Below, piece after piece: positions 35,096 through 45,157 of a stretch of 64,000 nt of DNA (position 1 is its first letter; the number at the start of each line of letters is the position of its first letter). The notes beneath the pieces were generated by a model. That model made no database searches and was not told where the DNA came from. It saw only the letters and a program-made list of their open reading frames with translations. Origin of the DNA: Amoebophrya sp. A120 (Eukaryota > Sar > Dinophyceae > Syndiniales > Amoebophryaceae); assembly GCA_905178155.1 (NCBI GenBank), contig CAJINV010000001.1, positions 14,157,265-14,221,264 on the forward strand, read 5' to 3'. The position numbers and the translations under genes were made by a program.

Positions 35096-35991
35096 TTTTT
35101 TTGTTCTTTACGCAATAGGAGCCGTCGGATTGAGATCCGAAATTTAAAGTGAGATTTCTACTTCGCGAAGAGGTTTAGGTTAAAATGGAGAGCGAGAATG
35201 AGTGAGATGATAAAGACAACGCTTCGAGTGGACTTTTTAAAGAAGAAATGATGATCTGGGGAAGTAGACGTCTACCTCGCCGAAGAAAAGCTCTTGGTCT
35301 TACCTGTCCGGATCTACAACTACGCTTGTTCTGCACGTAGTAGAATACCTTTGATCGCCAAACAGAAACAACGAAAGAAATGGATCCTCTTTGAGTATTT
35401 GCACAAGAAAATTTAGCACTTGTAGTGAAGCAGGAGCCGCGGTCGTGCTCAACCGGTCTGGTGATCCTCCTGTGATTTTTAGGATCACACCAGCACGAAG
35501 CAAGGACATCATTTCTGTGCCTCCTCGGCGGAAAGGAAAAACCTACCCATCGTTGTTCCAAATCATGCATGAAAAGGTGCTCTCAGTCTCTTGCTCTTCT
35601 TATTGTGGCTGACGCTATTTTTCCGTTGCAGCTGCAGAGATCGCCATCACTCTGAAGTTAGAATGATGCAACAGCAAGAACGCATTTTCATCTCAACCTA
35701 CGATGACGAAAGAAGTTTTGGGAAAAACAAAAAGCTGAACAAGTTGAGCTAGTGTGATCAGATCGATGATCTTCGTTCTGCATTGCGCTTCGGCTTCGAA
35801 CTAGTGCTCGAGAGCATTTTCCAGAAATTTATTGTGCTGTCGCTGGTGTTGGTGACTGTGTAGGCCTAAAGGAAAGTTCGTATCCGTATGATTACGATTG
35901 GTATTGCTATTAGAGTCAATAAGCTGGGTTTTCGTGGGCGTGATTGCCTTCGCCACGGCGCACGTCAGCCATGCAGGGAGATGTTACTTAG
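35096..35991. other. gene-free stretch between methyltransferase and XPG genes
   Basis: Only short frames of unremarkable composition on both strands. No repeat or RNA gene was recognised. Confidence 0.4.
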
Positions 35992-38900
35992 TCACTTTTT
36001 CTTTTGCGCTGGTGGTTTCTTCCTCGGAGGAAAAATCGGCTTCGGTATTCCTGCGTTGGCTTTGGAACAATCCTCCGTGACATTCTGTTTAGCGGAACCA
36101 GTTGACCGCGCTTCCCCATTTTGCGAACTTGGTTCCGGAGCACCAGACGCTTTCGCTTTCGCTCTAGCTTTCGACTTGGCCTTGCTCTTCGCTTTCGCGC
36201 TCTGCTTCGGCGCCGCGGACCTCGAAGCAGCTTCATTGCCGTTTCCGCTCTCACTTTCTTGATTGATGTTCAGCGGAACGGTATTTTCTTGTTGCGGTTC
36301 GGGGACGGCCTCAGGGCGGGGCGAAGACCTCACTAGTTCTTCTTCCTCGCCCTCACTATCTAGATCAATAAGCAGTGTGTCTGCGACCACGCCCCCTGAA
36401 CTCGCTTTTGCCTTGCCTTTCGCTTTCCCTTTTGCTTTTTGCTTCGCGCCGACCGCCTTTGCTTTTTTGTTCTTCTTGGAAGCTGCTATGGCGAGATCCG
36501 AGCTGGTAGTTTTTTGCAGTAGCGCAAACACGTCCTCTTTTCCACCGGGATTGTTTGCTGCCGTTCCTGGTCCGCCCGCGACCGATGATCCTGCAGCAGT
36601 GCCTTGCCGCTTATGATTTCCAGAGTCGTCCTCCAAAAACTCCACCTCGCCTTGCGTAGCAGGAGCTGCTTCCACCTCTTCCACGTCGTCCCCGTTGGCC
36701 TTGCGCATCCTGCGGATCGCGAGTTGCAAGCGCTTGCTGCGGACCATGGCGATGGGCTGTTCGTCTTCAAACGTGAAGAATTCCTTCAGGTAGTCCTCCT
36801 GCCGGCGTTGCTGCTGCATCTCGTTCAAGCGCGTGATGTCCAGCGTCCGCAAGACTAACGCATCGGTCATGTAGCGCCCCACGATGGTCGTGATCCGGTC
36901 GACATCCACACCGCCCCAGACGAATTTCTCCTTGCTGTGATCCACCACCGGGTGCTGAAACGCGTTCCAGACCTCGACTGAAGGAAAATCCGGCGGAAAC
37001 ACCCAGTACGGTCGCAGCGCGCGGTGCTTCTTGTGGAAATCTGCGGGAATCTTCGCCGCATCGAAATACTCCTTGTTGTCGAAATTTGCGACGTCCTGGG
37101 CCCATTCTTTCAAGTGACGCAGCTCGGTCAGCCAGTCAAAAGCTACGCCTGAGGACGACGAAGTCCCCGCGGCAGTTTGAAGATGTTGATCGACTTCGGG
37201 GATTATACCTGAAGTAGAGGCGCTTGAAGATGAAGCCACCTGCAGCGCGCCACCGTTCTGATTCGACGCTGTCTGCTCCTCCACGAACCTCTTCGCCCCG
37301 AAGGCCTGCAAAATCTCCAGTGCGTTCACGATCCCGATGCCCTTCACGCCGACGGTGTAGTCGCAGCCGAGCAGCATGGCCAATGCGATCAGGTCGTCGT
37401 AGGCCAGACCCAAATGCTGTGAAATGTTGAAGCTGGTGTACTTCTCGGCGTCGCCCTTGCTGCTGAACAGGTGGCGGTAGACCCGGGTGGACCCGGATTT
37501 TGCGGAGAACACCACCACGTCGCTGTCGTCCGAAACAACGCACTGTGCCAGCTTGGATTCCACCAGAAACGCGCACTGAGCCTCCGCCTCCGAGGGCGCT
37601 TCCACGTAGGGCACGCCGAAGGCGTAAAGGAGCTTTTTGATGTCGTCATACATGTCCTGACTGATAAACTCCTCGTCCCGTTTGGCTTTGTGGAGCTCCG
37701 CGCGCAGATCCGAAACCAAGTTGTCCGCGTTTACGCCCGGGCCGCTCGCTTTTCCGAAAACTTCATCCACCGCGGCCTCCAGATTTTCCAGCTCCTTCGC
37801 TGTTTTGATGTTTTTCCCGTCATTTGTTGTTGTTCCGGGATCTGCAGCTGCATGATTCCCTCCTGCAGCGGAGTTTTGGTTGCTCGAAGTATGCTGTGCT
37901 GCACTAGCTCCAAAACCTGTGCCGAAGGCTGGGAACTTGCCGAAAGAGAAGCTACTTGAGGCTGTTGTTGTATTTGCGCCAAAACCTCCTGTGCCAAAGC
38001 TGCCGAATCCCGTACTCGTTGAGGTACCTGCAGCTGCGAATTGGGAAGGATCAAACACCTTGAAGGCTGAAAATTGCGAAGACCCTGCGGACACGAATTG
38101 ACTCGTGGACGTCGCAACCGCGTTCGAGATGGAAAACTGCGACTTGTTCAACGAGAGTTGGGAAGTATTCTGATTTTCCGCTACTTGAGCAGCCGTAGAA
38201 GAACTGGGCTGATTTTCTGCCGTTGCTGTGCCAGTAGATGTGCTAGTGGTTACATTTGCATCGCCGTCTTTGATCTTGTTTTCGGCTGCTTCGTTCGCGT
38301 GCTTTACGGCGCTTTCACTTGCTGCGTCCGGTGCAGCGATCAATTCCTTTTGCTTTTTCTCCGGCTGCTCAACTGCATAATTTTCGTCCACGTTTATGTC
38401 GTTTTCCACCTGAAGCTGAGTTTGCACTTTCTCCTCCACCTGAAGCTTTTGATTTTTTTCGAAAAGGTCCCCGGGAACTGAAAACTGTGCGGGCGAGAAG
38501 TCTTTCTGTCCAAGTCCCTGTGCGGGAGCTCCCTCGTCCGTATTTTTCTCCATCACTATTTCGTTTATGCTCTGGTCATCGACGGCCTTTACTCCTTCCG
38601 CATTGTTCGGCTGTTCGCCAAACTTGTTCTTGTTGTTCAGCTCACTATTCATTTCCTTTTCCGGATTGTTCCCGTCGATATCTTTATCTTCTTCAATCTT
38701 GCCCAGAATGACAAAAGCCGACAACGACATGCTGCTACTTGAGCGTGCGTGCCTCGTCCTTCCGGCGTCTGCTTGCGATTGCAAGGGTCCATCTTCTCCT
38801 TCTTCTGGAAACTCATTCTTCGAAGGTGACGACTCGAGGCGGCAGCTCTCCATCGTGGCATTTTCTTGCTGAGACACTAGTCTGTCTGGTAGAAGAGGAT

Positions 38901-41727
38901 CCCGCGATGCGTTCTCTTCGACGCCACCACCTGCATGTGCCGGCAGCTCCACGAAATTTTCATCGTCTTCCACATCAACTGAAGCCTGGCTTTTCCTCGC
39001 CGGTCCCGTTTCGTCTTCGTCAAAAAACGCGCCGAAGAGTGGGTCGTCTTCCTCAAGGATGACATTTTCTACTTTCTGATGCAAAGAGGCCCGCCGCCGC
39101 GACGCATCCGAAGAGCCACTGCTCCTTCTACGCTTTTGATCCACCTGATCTTGCTCGTCCCAAAGATCCAGGTCCGCACCCAGAAGAGCGTCGTCGTGGA
39201 TGTCCTCCTCATTTTTCGATGAGTGGTCCTTCTTCAAAGACGAGACTTTCCTTCGTTTGTGATGATCATTTCCATCGCTGCTCTCGTCCTCGTCCTGCTC
39301 AAAAAGCGTGTCGTTCCACATGCTAGAGGACAAAGCCGTCGCACTACCGTGAAAAAACGCGTCCGTACTTGCAGCGGAGCCGGACTCCAGCCTTCGGCGC
39401 TTCATCGAGCTGCTTATGTGGTGTCCTGCAGTTGGCGTCGACACGTCCGCCGTCGTAGCATCGTCCAGACGAAGCATTTGCGAAACATTCATACTGGAAA
39501 AAGTCATGGTAGAGGTCTCGTCCTGACCGTAGCAGACCGCCTGCTGGTACTTGTTTCGCTTGTTGTTTTTTGCGTTCGTAACTGCTTGCTCCCCTGTTTG
39601 GGTCTTTGCTGCGGTACTGGCGGAAGCAGAACTTGCATGGTTCGCATTCTCCATCCTCATGTCTTCTATGTCCAGCTCCAAATCTAGGTCGGCAGCTCCT
39701 TTTTTCCCTCCCTTTTCCTTTCCTTTTCCCTTCTTCCCTGAGCCTGACGCTGCTGGTCCGCCAGCTTTCGAATTCACACCTTGCTGCTCGCGCGGATCGT
39801 TTCGCCAAAAGAAATTCTTTTTTTTGTTCTGATTCGGAGAAGATGCCTCGGCTTTTCCGCCACCGCCCTTCATCTTTCCTTTTCCTTTCGACCCCTTTCC
39901 GCCACCCCGGAGTGTGGATGCAAACCCTGCCGCAATCGGGCGAAGCTTCAGCCAACTGGCCAGGTTGCCGGCATTTTCCCCCGTGGTTTCCCCCGCGTGC
40001 TGGCTAGTAATACCCGTGCTCTCCCCCAAGAGTCCAGGAGCTGCTGCGCTACCACTCAGTGTCAAACCGCTGGAAGCCGCGCTGCTCGAAAGCCCGGCTC
40101 CGTGCTTTGCTGAAGAACTACTGGAGCCTCCCGCGGCGCGCGCTTTCGCAAGCTCAAGTTTTGTCTCTTCGAGTAGTTTGTTGGTCCGGATGTGGCGGTA
40201 AAAAGTTTCCAGCTGCACGTTCGAAAAGGCTTCCCGCGCGTGGCGGCACTCCATGGCTTTCACCCGGGTTTCCGTCATCCAGGCATCGATCAAATTCGTC
40301 AGCGTTTCGTACCGTTTCATCGGGTCAAGCTTGTCGAAGACTTCCGGGTCGATCAGCGTGCCGAGCGGCAGGGTTACCAGGCGCTTCTTCCCGTCCGGGC
40401 CCTCGATTTCGTACCCTTTGCTGTCCCCCTGTTGGTGCTGAACCACATTTTGCGGCATTTTCAACAGGTACTTTTTCAGCTGTTCGTCCGAAATTTGGAC
40501 GTCGTGTGAAGATTGGGGCTGCGCTGCGGACGATGAGGAACCGTTATTACCACCGTTCTTGACACTCGACGTGTAGGACAGGTTTGCCTGACCGACGGAC
40601 ACGCCAAGTCCGTACCCGCGCTGCTTTTTCCGGCGCTCCCACGCGAGGTCGGACACCTGCTCGAGCTCCAGGTCCTCCTCCTCCTCGTCGTCGTCCTCGT
40701 GCATATTTTCCGAGTGACTCTTTCCACCTTGTTGGCGGTTTAATTTCGAGTCAAACGACTCCCCGAAGTTCATTTCGTCCTGGCTGTCATGGTCATCCTC
40801 AGCGATAAGAAGCTCGCGGTCGTCCCGTTTCGCATTGAAGTTCTGCTGCTGCCTTTGTCTAGCTGTACCTGCCGCGGCGCCTGTGGTCGTTCTTGAAGAA
40901 CCCGATTTCCCGGTCGCAGTAGTGGCGCTACTGGATGCGGAACCGAGGCCGTTCATCGACGCGTTGCCGTTGTTTCCGCTGGGCTTCTTTTTCTTGCTGC
41001 TTTCGAGTGCCAAGAGTTTGTTGCTTCTTTCCTGCCGTTCCTTTTTCTTCTGCGCATTGCGTGCGGCCTTCGCGTTTCTCTTTTTCGTCGCCGGGCTGAG
41101 GTCATCTGCCAACAGGTCGTCTTCCTCGTCCTCGACCGAAGACGAATTCTCAGACGAAGAAGACTCTGCGCCGTCACCTTGGGTGGCAGAAGGCAGTAGA
41201 AGTTGTTTTGTCCCTGTCCCAGCAGTAACCCCAGATGAACTCGGGGCGGCACCATCTCCAGTTCTTCCAGATCTTTTGTCGTTTTCACCTCCTTCTCTTC
41301 CCTTTCGCGCATCACCGTCCACATCGCCGTCCCCGTCTTCCGCACTGCTTTTGATTTCCTCTTCTTGGCGTAACACTTCCTCGCGCAGGAGGTTGCGGAA
41401 CAACTTTTCCGTGACCTTCTGCAGATTCAAGCCCCCTTGCTCCCGTTGCAGGCGCCGTTGGTTCAAGGTGCGCTTCTTCACCTCTGGGGGCGGTCCGTCG
41501 AATACGAAGATGGGCTTGATTCCGAGGTGCAACAACCGCACGATGCGGCGGAAGAAACCGAGAATGTGCGCACCGTCTACCATGTTGCCCTCCTGGTCGC
41601 GGATGGCCTTCACGAAGTGGAACATCCAGATGGACGCGTCCACGGCGACGGTTTGGTGGCGCAGGCTCTTCAGGTCGCAGGTCGTACCTGCAGGGGACAG
41701 TAGGTCCCACAATCCGTGTACGCCCAT
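35992..41727 (-). CDS. XPG: XPG/Rad2-type structure-specific DNA repair endonuclease, single exon, 1,911 aa
   Basis: The intronless frame starts at the ATG at 41727 with MGVHGLWDLLSPAG, the universal XPG start. The N-domain (1-~105) includes VAVDASIWMFHF and FVFDGPPPEVKKRTL, holding the first metal-binding aspartates. A ~1,250-residue spacer follows, rich in Glu, Asp, Ser and Lys; this is the RPA/TFIIH-contact region in animals and yeast. The I-domain near 1370-1470 has EAPSEAEAQCAFLVESKLA, VVSDDSDVVVF and MLLGCDYTVGVKGIG with the remaining acidic residues and the helix-hairpin-helix. The C-terminus is Lys-rich (KAKGKAKGKAK, KAKSKAKSKARAKAKA), a likely nuclear signal. The enzyme cuts the 3' side of damage bubbles in nucleotide excision repair. 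The spacer is longer than usual and contains an FG-rich stretch. XPG is favoured over FEN1 or EXO1 by the long spacer. Confidence 0.92.
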   Translation of the reverse strand: MGVHGLWDLLSPAGTTCDLKSLRHQTVAVDASIWMFHFVKAIRDQEGNMVDGAHILGFFRRIVRLLHLGIKPIFVFDGPPPEVKKRTLNQRRLQREQGGLNLQKVTEKLFRNLLREEVLRQEEEIKSSAEDGDGDVDGDARKGREGGENDKRSGRTGDGAAPSSSGVTAGTGTKQLLLPSATQGDGAESSSSENSSSVEDEEDDLLADDLSPATKKRNAKAARNAQKKKERQERSNKLLALESSKKKKPSGNNGNASMNGLGSASSSATTATGKSGSSRTTTGAAAGTARQRQQQNFNAKRDDRELLIAEDDHDSQDEMNFGESFDSKLNRQQGGKSHSENMHEDDDEEEEDLELEQVSDLAWERRKKQRGYGLGVSVGQANLSYTSSVKNGGNNGSSSSAAQPQSSHDVQISDEQLKKYLLKMPQNVVQHQQGDSKGYEIEGPDGKKRLVTLPLGTLIDPEVFDKLDPMKRYETLTNLIDAWMTETRVKAMECRHAREAFSNVQLETFYRHIRTNKLLEETKLELAKARAAGGSSSSSAKHGAGLSSSAASSGLTLSGSAAAPGLLGESTGITSQHAGETTGENAGNLASWLKLRPIAAGFASTLRGGGKGSKGKGKMKGGGGKAEASSPNQNKKKNFFWRNDPREQQGVNSKAGGPAASGSGKKGKGKEKGGKKGAADLDLELDIEDMRMENANHASSASASTAAKTQTGEQAVTNAKNNKRNKYQQAVCYGQDETSTMTFSSMNVSQMLRLDDATTADVSTPTAGHHISSSMKRRRLESGSAASTDAFFHGSATALSSSMWNDTLFEQDEDESSDGNDHHKRRKVSSLKKDHSSKNEEDIHDDALLGADLDLWDEQDQVDQKRRRSSGSSDASRRRASLHQKVENVILEEDDPLFGAFFDEDETGPARKSQASVDVEDDENFVELPAHAGGGVEENASRDPLLPDRLVSQQENATMESCRLESSPSKNEFPEEGEDGPLQSQADAGRTRHARSSSSMSLSAFVILGKIEEDKDIDGNNPEKEMNSELNNKNKFGEQPNNAEGVKAVDDQSINEIVMEKNTDEGAPAQGLGQKDFSPAQFSVPGDLFEKNQKLQVEEKVQTQLQVENDINVDENYAVEQPEKKQKELIAAPDAASESAVKHANEAAENKIKDGDANVTTSTSTGTATAENQPSSSTAAQVAENQNTSQLSLNKSQFSISNAVATSTSQFVSAGSSQFSAFKVFDPSQFAAAGTSTSTGFGSFGTGGFGANTTTASSSFSFGKFPAFGTGFGASAAQHTSSNQNSAAGGNHAAADPGTTTNDGKNIKTAKELENLEAAVDEVFGKASGPGVNADNLVSDLRAELHKAKRDEEFISQDMYDDIKKLLYAFGVPYVEAPSEAEAQCAFLVESKLAQCVVSDDSDVVVFSAKSGSTRVYRHLFSSKGDAEKYTSFNISQHLGLAYDDLIALAMLLGCDYTVGVKGIGIVNALEILQAFGAKRFVEEQTASNQNGGALQVASSSSASTSGIIPEVDQHLQTAAGTSSSSGVAFDWLTELRHLKEWAQDVANFDNKEYFDAAKIPADFHKKHRALRPYWVFPPDFPSVEVWNAFQHPVVDHSKEKFVWGGVDVDRITTIVGRYMTDALVLRTLDITRLNEMQQQRRQEDYLKEFFTFEDEQPIAMVRSKRLQLAIRRMRKANGDDVEEVEAAPATQGEVEFLEDDSGNHKRQGTAAGSSVAGGPGTAANNPGGKEDVFALLQKTTSSDLAIAASKKNKKAKAVGAKQKAKGKAKGKAKASSGGVVADTLLIDLDSEGEEEELVRSSPRPEAVPEPQQENTVPLNINQESESGNGNEAASRSAAPKQSAKAKSKAKSKARAKAKASGAPEPSSQNGEARSTGSAKQNVTEDCSKANAGIPKPIFPPRKKPPAQKKK

Positions 41728-42538
41728 CGTGAACGAACAAGCTCAAGCAGCTTTTGGGTTAGATTTCTTGGAGAAGGCCACGCCTACCCACGACGTTTTA
41801 GCTTCTGAGACCCGGCGGAGATAAATAAAGCCTGGGACGACGACCACTTCTACTCTTGCCGCTTGCTCATTGACCTTCGCGATCATAATAGAGTTTCGCC
41901 GAGAAACAGTGTCGGATCGAAAAAGAGTGCGGGGTTAGAGGTAGTGGGTGATCGTCCACCAACTACATCTCCGTGCCTCTGTGCCTGATTCGTGTTGTGC
42001 TGTTCGTGTTCGTCCATTATCCACATTCCGAAGTCTAAAAGCCGGAAACTAAAGAAGACGAGGTACCTCGTCAGCAAAATGTAAATCAGGAGCCGGCGAG
42101 CGGATATCATTCTACAGTGGCAGCTGTAAACATATATATAAAAGGCTGCAGACCTCTAGCTCTAGAAAGAGCCATATTACATTTACATCGTATTACAGGG
42201 AGCTGGTGGTCGGATACTTTGACTTTCGGTTCATAAAAGTAGGGGGTCCTGGTTTTGAATTGCAACAACACAAGCAAAAGCGATATGATCATGTGTACGA
42301 TGTTATCTTAAGACTTGTCGAAAAAAAAGAGCAAGAATCAAACGTGATCTCGGTTTGGCCAAAGCAAAACTCATCTCGTCGACAGCATGTGTAATTTGCT
42401 TTTCCCTTTGCGTAGTCTCTCGTTTTTTGGGCTGCGTAGCTTCAACCCTCGAGACAGAGGCACAATAAAGAACGCGGATTTTCATTTATTTCGTTTCTTT
42501 TTTGCAACACGCATGAGATTACTTTGCTTTACGACTGC
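41728..42538. other. gene-free stretch 5' of XPG
   Basis: It holds the XPG upstream region. A TATA-like run (CATATATATAAAAGG) lies at about 42130. Its orientation and distance from either gene start give no reason to call a promoter. Nothing else seen. Confidence 0.4.
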
Positions 42539-43039
42539 TCACAGACGCCGCCCTGTCGCGGGATCGACAACGTAACCATCTCTGTCTTTGTGTACCACCG
42601 TTATTTTTCTTGGCCAGATTCGCTGCATCATGATTGCGATCACAAGCGTTCCAAACATACCCGCAAAAATCATTGCCACCGGATTGCTGGTCGTTGGCCT
42701 AGTACCTCCAAATGGATGCTGCGACATAGCGGGAGGCGCTTGCGACGAGTCATACATAGCGGCCGGCGGTGGCGGAGTTGCGGGCGGTGGGGGTGTTGAG
42801 TTTGCTCTGGCACTGGTCTGCCCCGACTGCCTCGCAGCTTTTTTTCCATAGTTGGGCGACGCGGCCGCCTTTTTTTGGCTGCTGAGCGTCCGTTTATTCA
42901 GGACAGAATGGCATGACTTTTGCAGACGTCGACATATGAGAAATCGAGTCTCGTCACAAGTGGAGCTAGGTGAAACTGCTGGTGAGGCGACAACTCGCGT
43001 GCTCGTTCTGCTGCAAAGACGAACGCCCACGCCCAACAT
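42539..43039 (-). CDS. small single-pass membrane protein, possibly mitochondrial, 166 aa
   Basis: I chose the ATG at 43039. From there the N-terminus, MLGVGVRLCSRTSTRVVASP, is basic, Ser-rich and free of acids, like a mitochondrial presequence. The same frame extends to another ATG at 43228 (229 aa), but that extension has no such character. A Gln/Ser/Lys-rich part and a proline tract (STPPPPATPPPPAA) precede one transmembrane segment (PVAMIFAGMFGTLVIAIMM) and a short C-terminal tail, KDRDGYVVDPATGRRL. No family was recognised. The layout (presequence, linker, single helix, ~30-residue tail) is seen in small inner-membrane proteins; that location is inference. Confidence 0.6.
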   Translation of the reverse strand: MLGVGVRLCSRTSTRVVASPAVSPSSTCDETRFLICRRLQKSCHSVLNKRTLSSQKKAAASPNYGKKAARQSGQTSARANSTPPPPATPPPPAAMYDSSQAPPAMSQHPFGGTRPTTSNPVAMIFAGMFGTLVIAIMMQRIWPRKITVVHKDRDGYVVDPATGRRL

Positions 43040-43608
43040 GGCGCCGATACTACGCTCACAAACAATCAGGAGCTGTGCGGAAGACAAGTAGCGAATAAAG
43101 AATGAATGACGTTGAGTCCTCTGTGAGGGCGATATCTGAATTTCAATCTGATTCTGAGTGGATAGAACTACCGGGTCACTATAATCTGATTCGTGACGCG
43201 AAATGGGGTCGCTGTTTGTGCATTGCATCGAATGTCATCTGTGCCAGAAAGAACCTTCAGCGTTCGCGGTGCTTGATCAGTGGCAAAAACATCAGTATCA
43301 ACAACAAGTTAGTAGGAACACTCCTGCCATGACAACAAGAAAAATGCCGTTAACACGAAGTATGATCAGACGCAGGTCGTGCGTGCCGTGGCTGCGGCAG
43401 AGTAAATACTTACTGAAAGGCCGGAGTCGCTGTGACTTCGCATGCAGTCCTCGTCTGTGCGCTTTTTTACTTGTCAATCGTGAACAATGATGTATGTTGA
43501 TGCTATCACAGGGACAGGGGACTCACTGATTCCAAAGCGCTTTCGCTTGTCTGCGACGTCTTGCGGACGCGGAGATGATGTCTCCACAAAAACACAGTTG
43601 ATGAGTTT
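43040..43608. other. gene-free spacer between the small membrane protein and the syntaxin
   Basis: Part of it (43040-43228) is an in-frame upstream extension of the small membrane-protein frame. The rest has no coding signal. Confidence 0.4.
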
Positions 43609-44622
43609 CTACACAATCGCGTCCAGGGCTAGCAGCACAAAAGCTGCAAGCACGAACCAGCACATGAGGTAAAACTGGTAGGCGCTTGACCTGTCTTTGG
43701 CCTTGAGAAACTCGGCGGAAGCGGCTTCGACATTTGCGGTGGCCTGGACACCGTGGTCCATGATTTGATCCAGTTGCACATCCTGCTGGTCAACGTGCTG
43801 CATCATCAGCGTGACGGTGCTCTGGATTGCCTGCAACTTGCGGCTCACGTCCGTCGTGCGTTCGCGCTCGCGTTCTACCAACTGCAGAAACGACTGCGCT
43901 TCCTGATCAAGATTCTGTTGCGCACCAGAGGCGTCATTACCTGACGACTGTATGTCCGCGAACGGAATCGCCGCGCTGGCACCGCTCGAACCGCGGTGAA
44001 GCCAGGCACTCCGTGGACTGATCATCGCCCCCTCAGACAAATTATTCTTCCCCCGGCTGCTGTTGGTCCCGCCCGCATTGGATGGCGACAAGGCAGAAGT
44101 ATGGACCACTTTCGTCGCCTGCAGTTCCGCCGGCTTCTGGAAAAAATCCTGCTTTTCCATTTGTCGCTGCAGTCGCCGGTGCTCCTGCCGTGTGTGCTTT
44201 TGCTCGTGTTCGCGCGCAAGCTGCCGCAGTACCGCCAGAACATTGTCGACCAGGTCCGGCGGGAGTTTTTTCTCACCGTGGTAGAGCGCGCCTGCTGTTG
44301 AACTTGAGGAGGGGGACGCTCCTGTCGTGATCTTCGATGGATTACATAATCCTACTACCAGTTCCCTCGCGTGGTCTAGTTCGTCTATTTGCTGCTTGAG
44401 AGATCCGACAGCCGCCACCGAGTCTGCGGTTCCGAGTTTTCGCCTGACCTGCAGCGTTCGCGCTATCCAGGGGTGCTTCGCGGGAGCAGAACTCGACTTG
44501 CTCGTACCGGACCGGTTTGCCGCTATCCCAGCAATGCGGCAGTACTCGCGCGAGCGATCCATGACTTGGCGTGTGTGTACGTGTGACTGCTTAGGAAGAT
44601 TAGGGCAAGAATCTTGTTTCAT
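43609..44622 (-). CDS. Qa-SNARE, syntaxin-5/Sed5-like, 337 aa
   Basis: The frame starts at the ATG at 44622 and is tail-anchored. Near the N-terminus, DRSREYCRIAGIAANRSG resembles the 'DRT.EF….' start of syntaxin-5/Sed5. A helical middle (ELDHARELVVGLC, LVDNVLAVLRQLAREHEQKH) fits an Habc-like region followed by a low-complexity linker. The SNARE motif spans about 250-310 (VSRKLQAIQSTVTLMMQHVD, QQDVQLDQIMDHGVQATANV, EAASAEFLKA) with Gln at the expected zero layer. The protein ends in a membrane anchor (YLMCWFVLAAFVLLALDAIV) with no lumenal tail. Sed5 drives ER-Golgi and intra-Golgi fusion. Syntaxin-18 is the alternative assignment. A 47-nt segment at 44685-44731 bounded by AG and GTAAGT could be an upstream exon joining in frame. 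Confidence 0.75.
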   Translation of the reverse strand: MKQDSCPNLPKQSHVHTRQVMDRSREYCRIAGIAANRSGTSKSSSAPAKHPWIARTLQVRRKLGTADSVAAVGSLKQQIDELDHARELVVGLCNPSKITTGASPSSSSTAGALYHGEKKLPPDLVDNVLAVLRQLAREHEQKHTRQEHRRLQRQMEKQDFFQKPAELQATKVVHTSALSPSNAGGTNSSRGKNNLSEGAMISPRSAWLHRGSSGASAAIPFADIQSSGNDASGAQQNLDQEAQSFLQLVERERERTTDVSRKLQAIQSTVTLMMQHVDQQDVQLDQIMDHGVQATANVEAASAEFLKAKDRSSAYQFYLMCWFVLAAFVLLALDAIV

Positions 44623-45157
44623 CTGAACTACGTTTACGTTATCTCAATCTCAAACAACTACACGTAGTACAAGTTAGTACTTACTTTCTTGCCGTAATGT
44701 AATCCCTGATCGCGGCGGCCGGCCCCGGCCTCTGAAAAAATCAAATTGAAACGTTTACTCGACTTCTGTTTGCGGTCATCTACGTGACTACAACCATTAG
44801 CAGCGTGAACTACATGTTGAGTACAAAGTGTAGAGGTGATACAGGTCGTGGCAGCAGCTCATAGGATCATTGATCAAGAGGCTTTCATCTGCATGGAGTA
44901 GCCTTCGTGTAGTTCTAGTTCGTCGGCTGAACACGTTCTTCTAAATCGTTCGCTTTCAACACCTTGTTCGGGCGCACGTTGCATCTGTCGCTGTTGTAGA
45001 GAGCATGGCCGCTGTCTTTGCTACATTCAAAGAAGGATCTTTATCGTCTTTCGTCTTCGCGATCGTGAGGGCAAACGAAAACAATGCTCCATGGAAAGAT
45101 CGGCATCGGGTCTATCGAAACAATGTGAAAAGTCGCACTAGTAGTTGTACAACTTAG
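44623..45157. other. gene-free spacer with a possible small upstream exon of the syntaxin gene
   Basis: On the minus strand, a T-rich tract ending in CAG, then 47 G/C-rich bases, then GTAAGT lie at 44685-44731. This is the signature of a short internal exon. If spliced to the AG just before 44622 it stays open. Otherwise nothing coding was seen. Confidence 0.35.

Noticed and set aside
40835-41824. 329-codon plus-strand frame opposite XPG
   Set aside because: Exact antisense of the XPG N-terminal region; Leu/Ser/Phe-rich composition mirrors the sense strand and no domain is visible.
42120-42150. TATA-box promoter
   Set aside because: A TATA-like run exists, but no gene start lies at a suitable distance and orientation, and dinoflagellate promoters usually lack a classical TATA.
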